Shown piece after piece: positions 8,377 through 17,421 of a DNA stretch of 64,000 bases. Position 1 is the stretch's first letter. Each line of letters opens with the position of its first letter. Origin of the DNA: Pseudomonas sp. R37(2017) (GTDB taxonomy: Bacteria > Pseudomonadota > Gammaproteobacteria > Pseudomonadales > Pseudomonadaceae); contig NZ_NEHO01000002.1 in NCBI RefSeq assembly GCF_002113375.1, positions 248,001 to 312,000 on the forward strand, in the 5' to 3' direction. The notes under the pieces are model-generated. The model saw only the letters and a list, made by a program, of their open reading frames with translations, had not been told where the DNA came from and did no database searches. A program made the translations under genes and the position numbers.

Positions 8377-9522
8377 ATGCGTTGGGCGACTTATTTTGCC
8401 GTTTTGGCATCTGTCTTGAGTGTCGGCCTGGCCCTGGGTGTCAGTATGCCGCTGGTGTCGTTTCGCCTGGAGAGCTGGGGCTACGGCTCGTTTGCCATTG
8501 GTGTGATGGCCGCGATGCCGGCCATCGGCGTCCTGTTGGGGGCGAAAATTTCCAGCCACCTGGCGGCGCGACTCGGCACGGCCAATCTGATGCGCCTGTG
8601 CCTGTGGGGCGGGGCGGTTTCGATCGGTTTGCTGGCGCTGTTGCCGAGCTATCCGATCTGGTTGGTCTTGCGGCTGATGATCGGGGTGATCCTCACCCTT
8701 GTATTCATTATCGGTGAAAGCTGGATCAATCAACTGGTGGTCGAGGAGTGGCGTGGGCGGCTGGTGGCGCTGTATGGCAGCAGCTACGCATTGAGCCAAC
8801 TGGCCGGGCCGGTATTGCTGGGTTTCCTTGGCACCGAGCACGACTATGGCTTTTGGGTTGGCGTCGGCTTGCTGATGGCTGCTCCGTTCTTGTTGCTGGG
8901 GCGCAGTGGGGCGCCGAGCAGCGAGGCCAGCAGTGTGACCCTGCGTGATTTGCTTGAGTTCTGTCGTGGCCTGCCCGCGATTGCCTGGGCGGTGTCGCTG
9001 TTCGCCGCGTTCGAGGCCATGATTCTGACGCTGTTGCCGGTCTATTGCCTGCGCCAGGGCTTCACCACGGAAATCGCCCTGGCGATGGTCAGTACGGTGG
9101 TGGTCGGTGACGCAGTGTTGCAATTGCCGATAGGTGCGTTGGCCGATCGCTTGTCACGCCGAGCGTTGTTTACCGGCTGCGCAGTTGTCTTGCTGCTGTC
9201 GAGCCTGGCGATTCCAATGCTGATCGACACGCTTCTGATCTGGCCGCTGTGGGTGTTGTTCGGCGCCAGCGCTGGCGGGTTGTTCACCTTGTCACTGATC
9301 CTCATTGGTGAGCGTTATCGCGACGACGCACTGGTGCGCGCCAACGCGCATATTGCACAGCTGTGGGGGATTGGTTGTCTGGTCGGGCCGTTGCTGGCGG
9401 GCGCCGGCAGTCAGTGGATCAGCGGCCATGCGTTGCCGTTGCTGATGGCCATGGGGGCCTTGGGCGTGTTGATCGTGGTGTCGCGGCAAGGGGCGTTCGG
9501 CGCGCTTGCCGAGCCGGCCTAG
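8377..9522 (+). CDS. Major facilitator superfamily transporter
   Basis: 381-residue inner-membrane protein with about 12 hydrophobic segments, of the YcaD-like MFS group. Visible landmarks are the loop between helices 2 and 3 (GAKISSHLAARLGTANLMR, equivalent to motif A) and the mirrored loop GALADRLSRRALF between helices 8 and 9. I placed the start at ATG 8377 (MRWATYFAVLASVLS) because AGGAGCG precedes it; an upstream in-frame start would add 12 polar residues. Substrate unknown. Its synteny with kauB (PA5311-PA5312 in PAO1, from memory) hints at a link with amine uptake or export, but that is inference. Confidence 0.88.
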   Translation: MRWATYFAVLASVLSVGLALGVSMPLVSFRLESWGYGSFAIGVMAAMPAIGVLLGAKISSHLAARLGTANLMRLCLWGGAVSIGLLALLPSYPIWLVLRLMIGVILTLVFIIGESWINQLVVEEWRGRLVALYGSSYALSQLAGPVLLGFLGTEHDYGFWVGVGLLMAAPFLLLGRSGAPSSEASSVTLRDLLEFCRGLPAIAWAVSLFAAFEAMILTLLPVYCLRQGFTTEIALAMVSTVVVGDAVLQLPIGALADRLSRRALFTGCAVVLLLSSLAIPMLIDTLLIWPLWVLFGASAGGLFTLSLILIGERYRDDALVRANAHIAQLWGIGCLVGPLLAGAGSQWISGHALPLLMAMGALGVLIVVSRQGAFGALAEPA

Positions 9523-11093
9523 AGCATTTTCTCCAGCCCGACCGAATTGCTCAGCCAGGCGTTGAAGCGCCGCCACCAACTCCCTGGCTCCTTGGTCAGG
9601 GTGTGCATTTTTTTGTCGTCTTCGGTGGTCCAGACGATCTGGCCGTTTTCCAGCTCTACCTGATAGCTCAGGGCCGGGGCCATACCCTGCAGGGCCAGTT
9701 CGCGGACTCGTGCGGCCAATTCAGGGCTGTCCACCAGCACGCCGACTTCGGTGTTCCACAGTACCGAGCGCGGATCGAAGTTGAATGAGCCGATGAAGGA
9801 TTTCTGCTGATCGAAAATCATCGCCTTGCTGTGCAGGCTGGAATCAGAGTCGTTATAGGTGCTGCTGGAAAACAGATGCGGTCCGCTACCACTGCCGCCA
9901 CCTTCACCCGGCTGACGACGCAATTCGTAGAGCTTAACGCCGTGCTCCAGCAGCGCCCTGCGATAGGGCGCGTAACCACCGTGTACGGCAGGAACGTCCG
10001 TGGCTTCCAGTGAGTTGGTCAGCAAGCTCACGGAAACGCCGGCATCGGCACGCCCGGTCAGGTACACCAGCCCCGGTTGGCCAGGCACGAAGTAGGCCGA
10101 GATCATGATCAGCTCTTTGCTGACGTTTTTGAGTTCAGGTGCGAGTTGGGTGGTCAGCAGCAACTGCGGATCGGGTTCGCCCTTGGACAGTACCTTGCTC
10201 GGCGCATCCCACAATGCCTGGTTCCAGGCCCAGATCAGCTCGCGGCGCCAGATGTCCAGGCGTGGGTGCGTGGTGAAGGTCATCAGGCGCTTGTAGAGCG
10301 CGTGATTCTGTTTGCGCGTTTGCGCCAGGGACTCTTCCAGTCGGGCTCGAGTTTTTTCCAGGTCCTGGGGCGTGGGTTTGCTCGACAGGAACTCGTCGAT
10401 CGGCTTGCTCAGGGCACTGTTCCAGTACTGATCGAAGCTATGCCCGAGTTGCTCGGCAACCGGACCGACACCGAGCAGGTCGATGTCAGTGAAGTTCATG
10501 TTGGGCTTGGCGTCGTAATACTCGTCCCCCAGATTGCGCCCGCCGACGATGGCCATGCTGTTGTCCGCCAGCCACAACTTGTTGTGCATGCGTCGATGTT
10601 GCTGCGACAGATTGAACAGCCGGCCCATGGTGCGCGTCACGCCGGTGCTGCGGCCAAGATTCAGCGGGTTGAACACGCGAATCTGGATGTGCGGGTGCGC
10701 GGCGAGGGTGGCAATGACCCGGTCCAGGCCATCGCTGGTGGTATCGTCGAGCAGAACCCGCACCCTTACGCCCCGATCGGCGGCCTTGAGCAATTCTTCG
10801 ATCAACATGCGCGTGCTGATGCCGTCGTGCACGATGTAGTACTGCAAGTCGAGGCTGCTTTGGGCATTGCGGATCAGTTCGGCGCGGGCGGTGAAGGCCT
10901 CGGTGCTGTCCGATAGCAGGCGAAAGCCCGATTGTCCGTTGTAAGGTGCGGCTTGCGCCTGGACCGAACGGCCGAATGCGGAGTCCGAGGCCGGCAGCGC
11001 CTGGCTCGGTTCACGCCGAACGTCGAAGCTGGAGCATCCGCCCAGGAGCGTCGTGAGTAGCAGAAGAGCAAGCAGGGGCTGTTTGACTCTCAC
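9519..11093 (-). CDS. Phospholipase D family lipoprotein (ClsC/YmdC-like)
   Basis: 524 residues with two PLD/HKD motifs. The first is MHNKLWLADNSMAIVGGRN and the second LHSKAMIFDQQKSFIGSFN, each with the H-x-K-x4-D catalytic pattern. The N-terminus is a lipoprotein signal ending in the lipobox LLGGC, so the protein is probably membrane-anchored outside the cytoplasm. Double-HKD proteins of this length (ClsC/YmdC) make cardiolipin by phosphatidyl transfer or cleave phosphodiesters. Cardiolipin synthesis is the likeliest role but is unproven. GTG start; no convincing alternative. It overlaps the end of the convergent MFS gene by 4 bp. Confidence 0.88.
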   Translation of the reverse strand: MRVKQPLLALLLLTTLLGGCSSFDVRREPSQALPASDSAFGRSVQAQAAPYNGQSGFRLLSDSTEAFTARAELIRNAQSSLDLQYYIVHDGISTRMLIEELLKAADRGVRVRVLLDDTTSDGLDRVIATLAAHPHIQIRVFNPLNLGRSTGVTRTMGRLFNLSQQHRRMHNKLWLADNSMAIVGGRNLGDEYYDAKPNMNFTDIDLLGVGPVAEQLGHSFDQYWNSALSKPIDEFLSSKPTPQDLEKTRARLEESLAQTRKQNHALYKRLMTFTTHPRLDIWRRELIWAWNQALWDAPSKVLSKGEPDPQLLLTTQLAPELKNVSKELIMISAYFVPGQPGLVYLTGRADAGVSVSLLTNSLEATDVPAVHGGYAPYRRALLEHGVKLYELRRQPGEGGGSGSGPHLFSSSTYNDSDSSLHSKAMIFDQQKSFIGSFNFDPRSVLWNTEVGVLVDSPELAARVRELALQGMAPALSYQVELENGQIVWTTEDDKKMHTLTKEPGSWWRRFNAWLSNSVGLEKML

Positions 11094-11153
11094 GTGGGAT
11101 CGTTCCGTTTGGCGGCGCAGTTAGGCATATGGACGCTGATTCCCGAGTAAAAG

Positions 11154-12587
11154 TCAGTCGCTGAGCTGATCGGTCTCCGCCAGCAGCTTGATCGCTGCCG
11201 CGCCGACCTTGCGCACCGCTTCTTCGATTTGCGGTGTTGGCTTGGCAGCGTAGTTCATGCGCAGGCAATTGCGGTATTTGCCTGAGGCGGAAAAGATGCT
11301 GCCGACAGCAATCTGTACGCCCTGGTCGTGCAAGGCACGATTTAGTTTCAGGGTATCGAAGCCTTCCGGCAGCTCGACCCACAGCATGAAGCTGCCTTGC
11401 GGACGGCTGGCGCGGGTGCCGGCCGGGAACCAGCGGGTTACCCAATCGATCATGATGTCGCGATTGCGCTGGTATTGCGTGCGCATTCGGCGCAAATGCG
11501 GTTCGAAGTGCCCGCCCTTGAGGAACTCGGCGATGGCGATCTGCGGTTGTGGCGCGGTGGAGCCGGTGCTGATGTATTTCATGTGCAGCACCCGTTCCAG
11601 ATAACGGCCGGGCGCGACCCAGCCGATGCGCAGACCCGGCGCCAGGGTCTTGGAAAACGAACTGCACAACAGGACGCGACCGTCCTCGTCGAAGGACTTG
11701 ATCGTGCGTGGGCGCGGATAGGTATAGGCCAGCTCGCCATACACATCGTCCTCGATGATCGCCACGTCAAACCGCTGTGCAAGCGTCAACAGAGCGCGCT
11801 TGCGCGACTCCGGCATGATGTAGCCCAGCGGGTTGTTGCAGTTTGGGGTCAACTGTATGACCTTGATCGGCCACTGCTCCAGGGCCAGTTCCAGCGCTTC
11901 GAGGCTGATACCGGTCAGCGGATCGGTGGGGATTTCCAGGGCTTTCATGCCCAGGCCCTTGAGAGTCTGCATGGCGCCGTGGAAGCTCGGCGAGTCCACC
12001 GCCACAATGTCCCCCGGCTCGCAAATCGCGCGCACGCTGGTGGACAGCGCTTCATGGCACCCGGTGGTGACCACCAGATCGCTGGCACTCAACTGGCAGC
12101 CGGAATCGAGCATCAGGCGAGCGATTTGTTCGCGCAGTTCGAGGTTGCCGTGGATGTTGTCGTAATACAGACCGGGCATGTCCTGACGCCGGCTGATTCG
12201 CGCCAGGTCACGCAACAGCGGCTTCATGGTCGGGCTGGTGATGTCCGGCATGCCGCGGCCCAGTTGCACCACATCTTTGCGCGGTACGGCGCGAATCAGT
12301 TCCAGCACCTGATCCCATTGAGAGATGTCCACCGGTCGCTGCGCCGGGCGACCGACCGCTGGTAAATCCGGCAATTCGCGACTGGCGGGAACAAAGTACC
12401 CCGACTTGGGCCGTGGCATGGCCAGCCCGCTGTCTTCCAGCATCCGATAGGCCTGCTGCACCGTGCTCAGGCTGACACCGTGCTCGACACTCAGAGCTCG
12501 TACCGAGGGCAGCCGGTCACCGGGGCGATAGAAGCCCTGTTCGATACGTGTGCCGAGCAGCTCGGCGAGGTTGACGTAAAGGGTCAT
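11154..12587 (-). CDS. MocR-family regulator (GntR HTH fused to aminotransferase-like domain)
   Basis: 477 residues. The N-terminal winged HTH (about 1-75: GFYRPGDRLPSVRALSVEHGVSLSTVQQAYRMLE) belongs to the GntR family. The remainder is a class I aminotransferase fold that keeps its PLP lysine, Lys313 in SSFSKTLAPG. MocR proteins use PLP or a PLP adduct as effector and usually regulate a neighbouring or divergent gene. Here the divergent neighbour is a DUF1127 gene, and the intergenic region contains four TACAGAT/ATCTGTA half-sites at 12623-12703. Effector unknown. Confidence 0.93.
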   Translation of the reverse strand: MTLYVNLAELLGTRIEQGFYRPGDRLPSVRALSVEHGVSLSTVQQAYRMLEDSGLAMPRPKSGYFVPASRELPDLPAVGRPAQRPVDISQWDQVLELIRAVPRKDVVQLGRGMPDITSPTMKPLLRDLARISRRQDMPGLYYDNIHGNLELREQIARLMLDSGCQLSASDLVVTTGCHEALSTSVRAICEPGDIVAVDSPSFHGAMQTLKGLGMKALEIPTDPLTGISLEALELALEQWPIKVIQLTPNCNNPLGYIMPESRKRALLTLAQRFDVAIIEDDVYGELAYTYPRPRTIKSFDEDGRVLLCSSFSKTLAPGLRIGWVAPGRYLERVLHMKYISTGSTAPQPQIAIAEFLKGGHFEPHLRRMRTQYQRNRDIMIDWVTRWFPAGTRASRPQGSFMLWVELPEGFDTLKLNRALHDQGVQIAVGSIFSASGKYRNCLRMNYAAKPTPQIEEAVRKVGAAAIKLLAETDQLSD

Positions 12588-12622
12588 GGTGCAGCCTCGA
12601 TAGGGATGATTCGGTTAACCAG

Positions 12623-12703
12623 TACAGATCGGGCAAAAAATCGGGATTCAGTGGCGGAATCGGCAAATCTGTATGGATTTAATACAGATGCTTTGAATCT
12701 GTA
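12623..12703. promoter_or_regulatory. Probable MocR operator: four phased TACAGAT half-sites
   Basis: TACAGAT at 12623-12629 and 12683-12689, and ATCTGTA at 12667-12673 and 12697-12703. The middle two form a perfect 8-7-8 inverted repeat (12667-12689). Same-orientation copies are 60 and 30 bp apart, close to whole helical turns. Located between the divergent MocR and DUF1127 genes. Confidence 0.55.
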
Positions 12704-12766
12704 ATGCTTTTGCGTCCCCGCGCATCATGGAACCTCTGGCTACCCAAGTAAACAGGAGCATCCAAG

Positions 12767-13012
12767 ATGAACGGTTTGAGCGATGTGCGGCTGACATTAC
12801 ACAGTCAGGAACTGGCGGCAGGGCAAAAGGACAGTGCACGCAACGCGCCTGTGGGCAATGCGTCATCCGCTCTGGGTCGCTGGGATCTGTTCTGGTGTCG
12901 GCTGCATACGCGCAAGGCGTTGCTGGCGCTGACGGCCGATCAGCTCAAGGATATCGGGCTGACACGGGAGCAGGCGCTGGAGGAGGGGCTGAAGCCGTTC
13001 TGGCGGATCTGA
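12767..13012 (+). CDS. DUF1127 domain protein
   Basis: 81-residue basic protein. The last ~40 residues (WDLFWCRLHTRKALLALTADQLKDIGL) are the DUF1127/YjiS-like domain: an amphipathic helix with arginines, then LLALTxDQLKDIGLTREQA. Short DUF1127 proteins in other bacteria bind RNA or affect phosphate and carbon metabolism, but no function can be assigned here. AGGAGC ribosome site precedes the ATG. Divergent from the MocR regulator across phased half-sites, hence a likely regulatory target. Confidence 0.85.
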   Translation: MNGLSDVRLTLHSQELAAGQKDSARNAPVGNASSALGRWDLFWCRLHTRKALLALTADQLKDIGLTREQALEEGLKPFWRI

Positions 13013-13032
13013 GTTTTGCAGTGTTCTTCAGG

Positions 13033-13118
13033 GCCTCATCGCGAGCAGGCTCGCTCCCACAGGGGATTTGTGAACAACGCATAACCACTGTGGGAGCGAG
13101 CCTGCTCGCGATGAAGCC
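13033..13118. repeat. REPIN doublet
   Basis: GCCTCATCGCGAGCAGGCTCGCTCCCACAG and an inverted partner flank a 25-bp core. Occupies the space between the convergent DUF1127 and pauB4 genes. Confidence 0.85.
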
Positions 13119-13139
13119 GGTACAGACCAAACCAAACCT

Positions 13140-14447
13140 TCAGACCAACTCTTTTAGCCGGTGCCACAACATCCCCAGCGCCAGCAACGGCGAACGCAAA
13201 TGCTTGCCGCCGGGGAATGTGATGTGCGGCACCTTGGCGAACAAATCAAATCCGCCGCTGTGCTGGCCGCTGATGGCTTCGGCCAGCAGCTTGCCCGCCA
13301 GGTGCGTGGCATTCACGCCATGACCGGAGTAGGCCTGGGCGTAGTACACGTTCGGCTGGTCCTTGAGTCGTCCGATCTGTGGCAGGCGGTTGGCGCCAAT
13401 GCCGATCATGCCGCCCCATTGATAGTCGATCTTCGCCCCGGACAGTTGCGGGAAGACTTCCAGCATTTTCGGACGCATGTACGCGGCGATGTCTTTCGGG
13501 TCGCGGCCCGAGTAATGGCAGGCACCGCCAAACAGCAGGCGCCGGTCCGCCGAGAGCCGGTAGTAGTCCAGCGCCACTCGCTGGTCGCAGACCGCCATGT
13601 TCTGCGGCAACAAGGCGTGGGCCTGTTCTTCGCTCAGTGGCTCGGTGGCGATGATGTAACTGCTGGCGGGCAGGACTTTGCCGCTGAGTTCCGGGTTGAG
13701 GTTATTGAGGTAGGCATTGCAACCCAGTACCAGGGTTTTGGCGCGCACCGAACCCCCGGCGGTATGGACCTTGACCTCGGGACCATAGTCGATGCGGGTC
13801 ACGGCCGATTGCTCGAACAACTGGACCCCCAGCCGTTGTGCGGCGGCTGCTTCGCCCAAGGCCAGGTTCAGTGGATGCAGGTGCCCCGAGCCCATGTCGA
13901 TCAGGCCGCCGACGTAACGCGTGGAGCCGACCACGGTGTGCATCTCGTTGGCTTGCAGCAAACGGGTCTCGTAGCGATAACCGAGACTGCGCAGCTCATC
14001 GGCGTCTTCGGCGAAACCTTCAAGGTCGCGGGGCTTGTTGGCGAGGTCGCAGTAACCCCATGTCAGGTCGCAGGGGATCTGGAAGCGCTCGACCCGTTGC
14101 CGGACGATTTCCACGGCTTCCAGGCCCATGAGTTTCATCTGTCGCACGCCTTCGACGCCGATGACGTCGGCAAATTGATCGAGACCGTGGCCAACGCCGC
14201 GAATCAACTGCCCGCCATTGCGTCCACTGGCTCCCCAGCCGATTTTACGGGCTTCAAGCAACACCACGCGCAGGCCGCGTTCGGCCAGCTCAAGCGCCGT
14301 GTTCAACCCCGAGAAACCGCCACCCACCACACAGACATCGGCCAGCACTTCGCCCTTGAGTGCGGGGTGTCCGGGCTGCGGCAGGCTGCTGGCGGCGTAG
14401 TAGGAAGCGGTGTGGTCCGCAGCAGGCTGTTGAGCACGGGCAATCAT
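13140..14447 (-). CDS. pauB4: FAD-dependent oxidoreductase, gamma-glutamylpolyamine oxidase type
   Basis: Oxidises gamma-glutamylated putrescine/polyamines to the aminoaldehyde, the step before the KauB-type dehydrogenase. The 435-residue DAO-family flavoprotein has the dinucleotide-binding motif VCVVGGGFSGLNTALELAERG (about 38-58) followed by LLEARKIGWGASGRNGGQL. The C-terminal substrate region YAQAYSGHGVNATHLAGKL is typical of PuuB/PauB. Among the PauB paralogues, the fourth is chosen from synteny (PA5309 between kauB and dadA in PAO1, from memory). Which polyamine it prefers is unknown. Monocistronic. Confidence 0.85.
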   Translation of the reverse strand: MIARAQQPAADHTASYYAASSLPQPGHPALKGEVLADVCVVGGGFSGLNTALELAERGLRVVLLEARKIGWGASGRNGGQLIRGVGHGLDQFADVIGVEGVRQMKLMGLEAVEIVRQRVERFQIPCDLTWGYCDLANKPRDLEGFAEDADELRSLGYRYETRLLQANEMHTVVGSTRYVGGLIDMGSGHLHPLNLALGEAAAAQRLGVQLFEQSAVTRIDYGPEVKVHTAGGSVRAKTLVLGCNAYLNNLNPELSGKVLPASSYIIATEPLSEEQAHALLPQNMAVCDQRVALDYYRLSADRRLLFGGACHYSGRDPKDIAAYMRPKMLEVFPQLSGAKIDYQWGGMIGIGANRLPQIGRLKDQPNVYYAQAYSGHGVNATHLAGKLLAEAISGQHSGGFDLFAKVPHITFPGGKHLRSPLLALGMLWHRLKELV

Positions 14448-14593
14448 GTGCGTGGTCCTGGTCTGATGTTTAGAAAATTTGACGGAGCATAAGCCGGACC
14501 TTCCCGGACGGGCAACATTGGTCGGCTGGCGCTGTCTGGATCGGGGCTTTTGCGTCAGAATCCCGTTTCATTTCGCTATCGGTCACCGCTGCA

Positions 14594-14947
14594 ATGAGCT
14601 GCAATAGCCAGACAATCCGCACATTGCGACAGCAGATTCCTTCGTTCGAGTGTGTTCCCGGCTGCCACGACTGCTGCGGGCCGGTGACCACCTCGCCGGA
14701 AGAAATGTCGCGCTTGCCGCGCAAGACCCGCGCCGAGCAGGATGCCGCCATGGAAGAACTCAACTGTGTGCACCTGGGGCCCAATGGTTGCACGGTGTAT
14801 GACGAGCGGCCGCTGATCTGCCGATTGTTCGGTACCACCAAGACCTTGCCATGCCCCAATGGGCGTAGGCCGATGGAGCTGATTCACCCGCGGGTGGAGC
14901 AGCAGGTGTTCGAGTATATGGCCTCGAACCGCCAGGTATTGGTTTAA
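14594..14947 (+). CDS. YkgJ-type cysteine-cluster protein
   Basis: 117 residues of the YkgJ/CxxCxxCC family. Cysteines are in FECVPGCHDCCGPV, NCVHLGPNGCTVYDERPLICRLFGT and LPCPNG. This spacing is assumed to bind zinc or an Fe-S cluster. Short cytoplasmic protein of unknown function. ATG at 14594 directly precedes SCNSQTIR. Divergent from pauB4 and convergent with dadR. Confidence 0.88.
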   Translation: MSCNSQTIRTLRQQIPSFECVPGCHDCCGPVTTSPEEMSRLPRKTRAEQDAAMEELNCVHLGPNGCTVYDERPLICRLFGTTKTLPCPNGRRPMELIHPRVEQQVFEYMASNRQVLV

Positions 14948-14967
14948 GAGAGACCTAGTCGCCTGTA

Positions 14968-15031
14968 TTCGCGAGCAGGCTCGCTCCCACAAGGACGCCG
15001 CCGTACCTGTGGGAGCGAGCCTGCTCGCGAA
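14968..15031. repeat. REPIN doublet, short core
   Basis: TTCGCGAGCAGGCTCGCTCCCAC and its inverted partner with only 17 bp between them, between the ykgJ-type gene and dadR. Confidence 0.85.
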
Positions 15032-15047
15032 AGGCGCGCCGCCATCT

Positions 15048-15536
15048 TCAATCCGGAATCGGCAACGTCAGGCTCTCTTTCACCTCTTCCATCACGATGT
15101 AGCTCTTGGACTCGCGCACATGCGGCAGCTTGAGCAGGATGTCGCCCAGCAATTTGCGGTACGAAGCCATCTCGGAAATCCGCGCCTTCACCAGGTAGTC
15201 GAAATCCCCTGACACCAGGTGGCATTCCAGCACATGGGGCAATTTGAGCACCGCACGTCGGAACTCTTCGAAAGTATCACCGGACTTGTAGTCCAGGCTG
15301 ATCTCGACGAACACCAGCAGACTACCCTTCAAATGCTGCGGATTGAGCCGGGCGTTGTAGCCCATGATGATCCCTTCGCGCTCCAGACGCCGGACCCGCT
15401 CAGTGCAGGGCGTGGTCGAGAGCCCGACCTTTTCTCCAAGCTCCGTAAAGGAAATCCGCCCGTCCGCCTGCAGGATCCGCAAGATGTTGCGGTCGATCTT
15501 GTCCAGCTCGCGTTTGGTCTGAGTGTTGGTACGCAT
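15048..15536 (-). CDS. dadR: Lrp/AsnC-family regulator of D-amino acid catabolism
   Basis: 162-residue Lrp-type regulator. HTH at about 10-70 (LDKIDRNILRILQADGRISFTELGEKVGLSTTPCTERVRRLE) and a C-terminal RAM ligand-binding domain (DFDYLVKARI). In Pseudomonas the protein divergent to dadA activates the dad operon in response to alanine. ATG 15536 (MRTNTQTKRELDKID) is chosen; an in-frame extension to 15659 would run into the divergent promoter. Synteny and family give a firm identification. Confidence 0.94.
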   Translation of the reverse strand: MRTNTQTKRELDKIDRNILRILQADGRISFTELGEKVGLSTTPCTERVRRLEREGIIMGYNARLNPQHLKGSLLVFVEISLDYKSGDTFEEFRRAVLKLPHVLECHLVSGDFDYLVKARISEMASYRKLLGDILLKLPHVRESKSYIVMEEVKESLTLPIPD

Positions 15537-15574
15537 AGGGGATGCGCCTCCGTGAAAAGGGTTTTTGCCGAGAA

Positions 15575-15603
15575 TTGTCGCCAAATATAGGCGTTTATAT
15601 AGT
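15575..15603 (+). promoter_or_regulatory. Candidate dadA promoter
   Basis: TTGTCG (15575-15580), 17-bp spacer, TATAGT (15598-15603), in the dadR-dadA divergent region, about 90 bp before the dadA ATG. DadR sites are expected around it but I cannot define them by eye. Confidence 0.45.
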
Positions 15604-15693
15604 GAAAAGCACTGGCAAATCTTTTTTACACTGCGCGCATCTGAAGCTCTGAACAACAAACGTCAGCGGTTAGCCGCGATGAGGGATATGAAA

Positions 15694-16998
15694 ATGCGCG
15701 TCATGGTCTTGGGTAGCGGCGTCATCGGTACCACCAGTGCTTATTATCTGGCCCGTGCCGGGTTTGAAGTGGTGGTAGTGGACCGGCAGCCGGCTGCTGC
15801 CATGGAGACCAGTTTCGCCAACGCCGGGCAAGTCTCGCCGGGTTATGCCTCTCCGTGGGCCGCGCCGGGTGTGCCGCTCAAGGCCATCAAGTGGCTGTTG
15901 CAGCGTCATGCACCGCTGGCGATCAAGGCCACTGCCGACATCGACCAGTACCTGTGGATGGCACAGATGCTGCGCAATTGCACCGCCAGCCGTTATGCGG
16001 TCAACAAGGAGCGCATGGTCCGTCTGTCCGAGTACAGCCGCGACTGCCTCGATGAACTGCGTGCCGAAACCGGCATTGCCTATGAGGGCCGCAGCCTCGG
16101 TACCACCCAACTGTTCCGTACCCAGGCGCAACTGGACGGCGCGGCGAAAGACATCGCCGTGCTGAAAGAGTCCGGTGTGCCGTTCGAACTGCTCGACCGC
16201 GAAGGCATTGCCCGCGTTGAACCGGCGCTGGCCAGCGTCACGGACATCCTCGCCGGTGCCCTGCGCCTGCCGAACGACCAGACTGGCGACTGCCAGATGT
16301 TCACCACCAAGCTTGCAGAAATGGCAGCAAAACTGGGCGTGCAATTCCGTTTCGGCGAGGACATTCAGCGCCTCGATTTCGCAGGTGACCGCATCAACGG
16401 CGTCTGGATCGACGGCAAGCTGGAAACCGCCGACCGCTACGTGCTGGCACTGGGCAGCTACTCGCCGCAACTGCTCAAGCCGCTGGGCATCAAGGCTCCG
16501 GTGTATCCGCTCAAGGGTTACTCCCTGACCGTGCCGATCACAAACTCGGCGATGGCCCCGACTTCGACCATTCTCGACGAGACCTACAAGGTCGCGATCA
16601 CCCGTTTCGACAACCGCATCCGCGTTGGCGGCATGGCTGAAATCGCCGGTTTTGACCTGTCGTTGAACCCGCGCCGTCGCGAAACCCTGGAGATGATCGT
16701 CAACGATCTTTATCCTCAGGGCGGCGATCTGGCCCAGGCCAGCTTCTGGACCGGCCTGCGCCCGACCACCCCGGACGGCACCCCGATTGTCGGTGCCACC
16801 CCGTTCAAGAATCTGTTCCTGAATACCGGTCACGGCACGCTCGGCTGGACCATGGCCTGCGGCTCCGGTCGCTTGCTGGCTGACCTGATGGCGAAGAAAA
16901 AGCCGCAGATCAGCGCCGAAGGCCTCGATATTTCCCGTTATGGCAACAAATCCCAGGAGTCTGCAAAGCATGTCAGTCCAGCGCCAGCTCACCAATGA
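15694..16998 (+). CDS. dadA: D-amino acid dehydrogenase
   Basis: FAD enzyme that deaminates D-alanine and other D-amino acids to 2-oxo acids, passing electrons to the respiratory chain. 434 residues. The N-terminal FAD motif [22 protein letters not shown] begins right at the start. [22 protein letters not shown] and the C-terminal [20 protein letters not shown] are family signatures. I use ATG 15694 (MRVMVLG), which has GAGGG 8 bp upstream; an open frame extends 129 bp further but would precede the flavin motif with unrelated sequence. First gene of dadA-ridA-dadX. Confidence 0.96.
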   Translation: MRVMVLGSGVIGTTSAYYLARAGFEVVVVDRQPAAAMETSFANAGQVSPGYASPWAAPGVPLKAIKWLLQRHAPLAIKATADIDQYLWMAQMLRNCTASRYAVNKERMVRLSEYSRDCLDELRAETGIAYEGRSLGTTQLFRTQAQLDGAAKDIAVLKESGVPFELLDREGIARVEPALASVTDILAGALRLPNDQTGDCQMFTTKLAEMAAKLGVQFRFGEDIQRLDFAGDRINGVWIDGKLETADRYVLALGSYSPQLLKPLGIKAPVYPLKGYSLTVPITNSAMAPTSTILDETYKVAITRFDNRIRVGGMAEIAGFDLSLNPRRRETLEMIVNDLYPQGGDLAQASFWTGLRPTTPDGTPIVGATPFKNLFLNTGHGTLGWTMACGSGRLLADLMAKKKPQISAEGLDISRYGNKSQESAKHVSPAPAHQ

Positions 16999-17323
16999 GC
17001 GCATGAGTCAGATCGTCACCCATAACGGCACGGTTTACCTGGCCGGACAGGTGGGCGATGACATGAACGCCGGGATTGAACAGCAGACCCGTGAATCTCT
17101 CGCCAACATCGAGCGTTTGCTCGATCTGGCGGGCACCGACAAGCACCATCTGCTGTCGGTGACGATTTACCTGAAAGACATCGACGCGGATTTCGAAGGC
17201 ATGAACGCGGTGTGGGACAAGTGGCTGCCAAAAGGCGTCGCCCCGGCCCGCGCCACGGTTGAATCGAAATTGTGCGAACCGGAAATCCTGGTTGAGCTGT
17301 CGGTTGTAGCCGCTCTGCCATAA
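16970..17323 (+). CDS. RidA/YjgF-family imine deaminase
   Basis: 117-residue RidA-superfamily protein. These hydrolyse reactive enamine/imine intermediates and protect PLP enzymes. Visible features: [14 protein letters not shown], the trimer-interface region SVTIYLKDI and the C-terminal [15 protein letters not shown], whose glutamate is the usual catalytic acid. ATG 16970 has AGGAG at 16954-16958 and overlaps the dadA end by 29 bp, so it is translationally tied to dadA. Lying between dadA (makes imines) and dadX (PLP enzyme), it is likely to remove 2-aminoacrylate-type by-products. Confidence 0.9.
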   Translation: MSVQRQLTNERMSQIVTHNGTVYLAGQVGDDMNAGIEQQTRESLANIERLLDLAGTDKHHLLSVTIYLKDIDADFEGMNAVWDKWLPKGVAPARATVESKLCEPEILVELSVVAALP

Positions 17324-17421
17324 GCCTGTCAGAAAGATCCCTCTCCCGGCGCTGTTGGTGGTTGACGCCGTCAGCCAGCGCCGGTTTTTCTTCCCGATAA
17401 CCCGACCAGAAGTCTGCCGCC

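Noticed and set aside
6479-8410. 643-residue frame antisense to kauB
   Set aside because: Mirror of a GC-rich aldehyde dehydrogenase gene; no family similarity.
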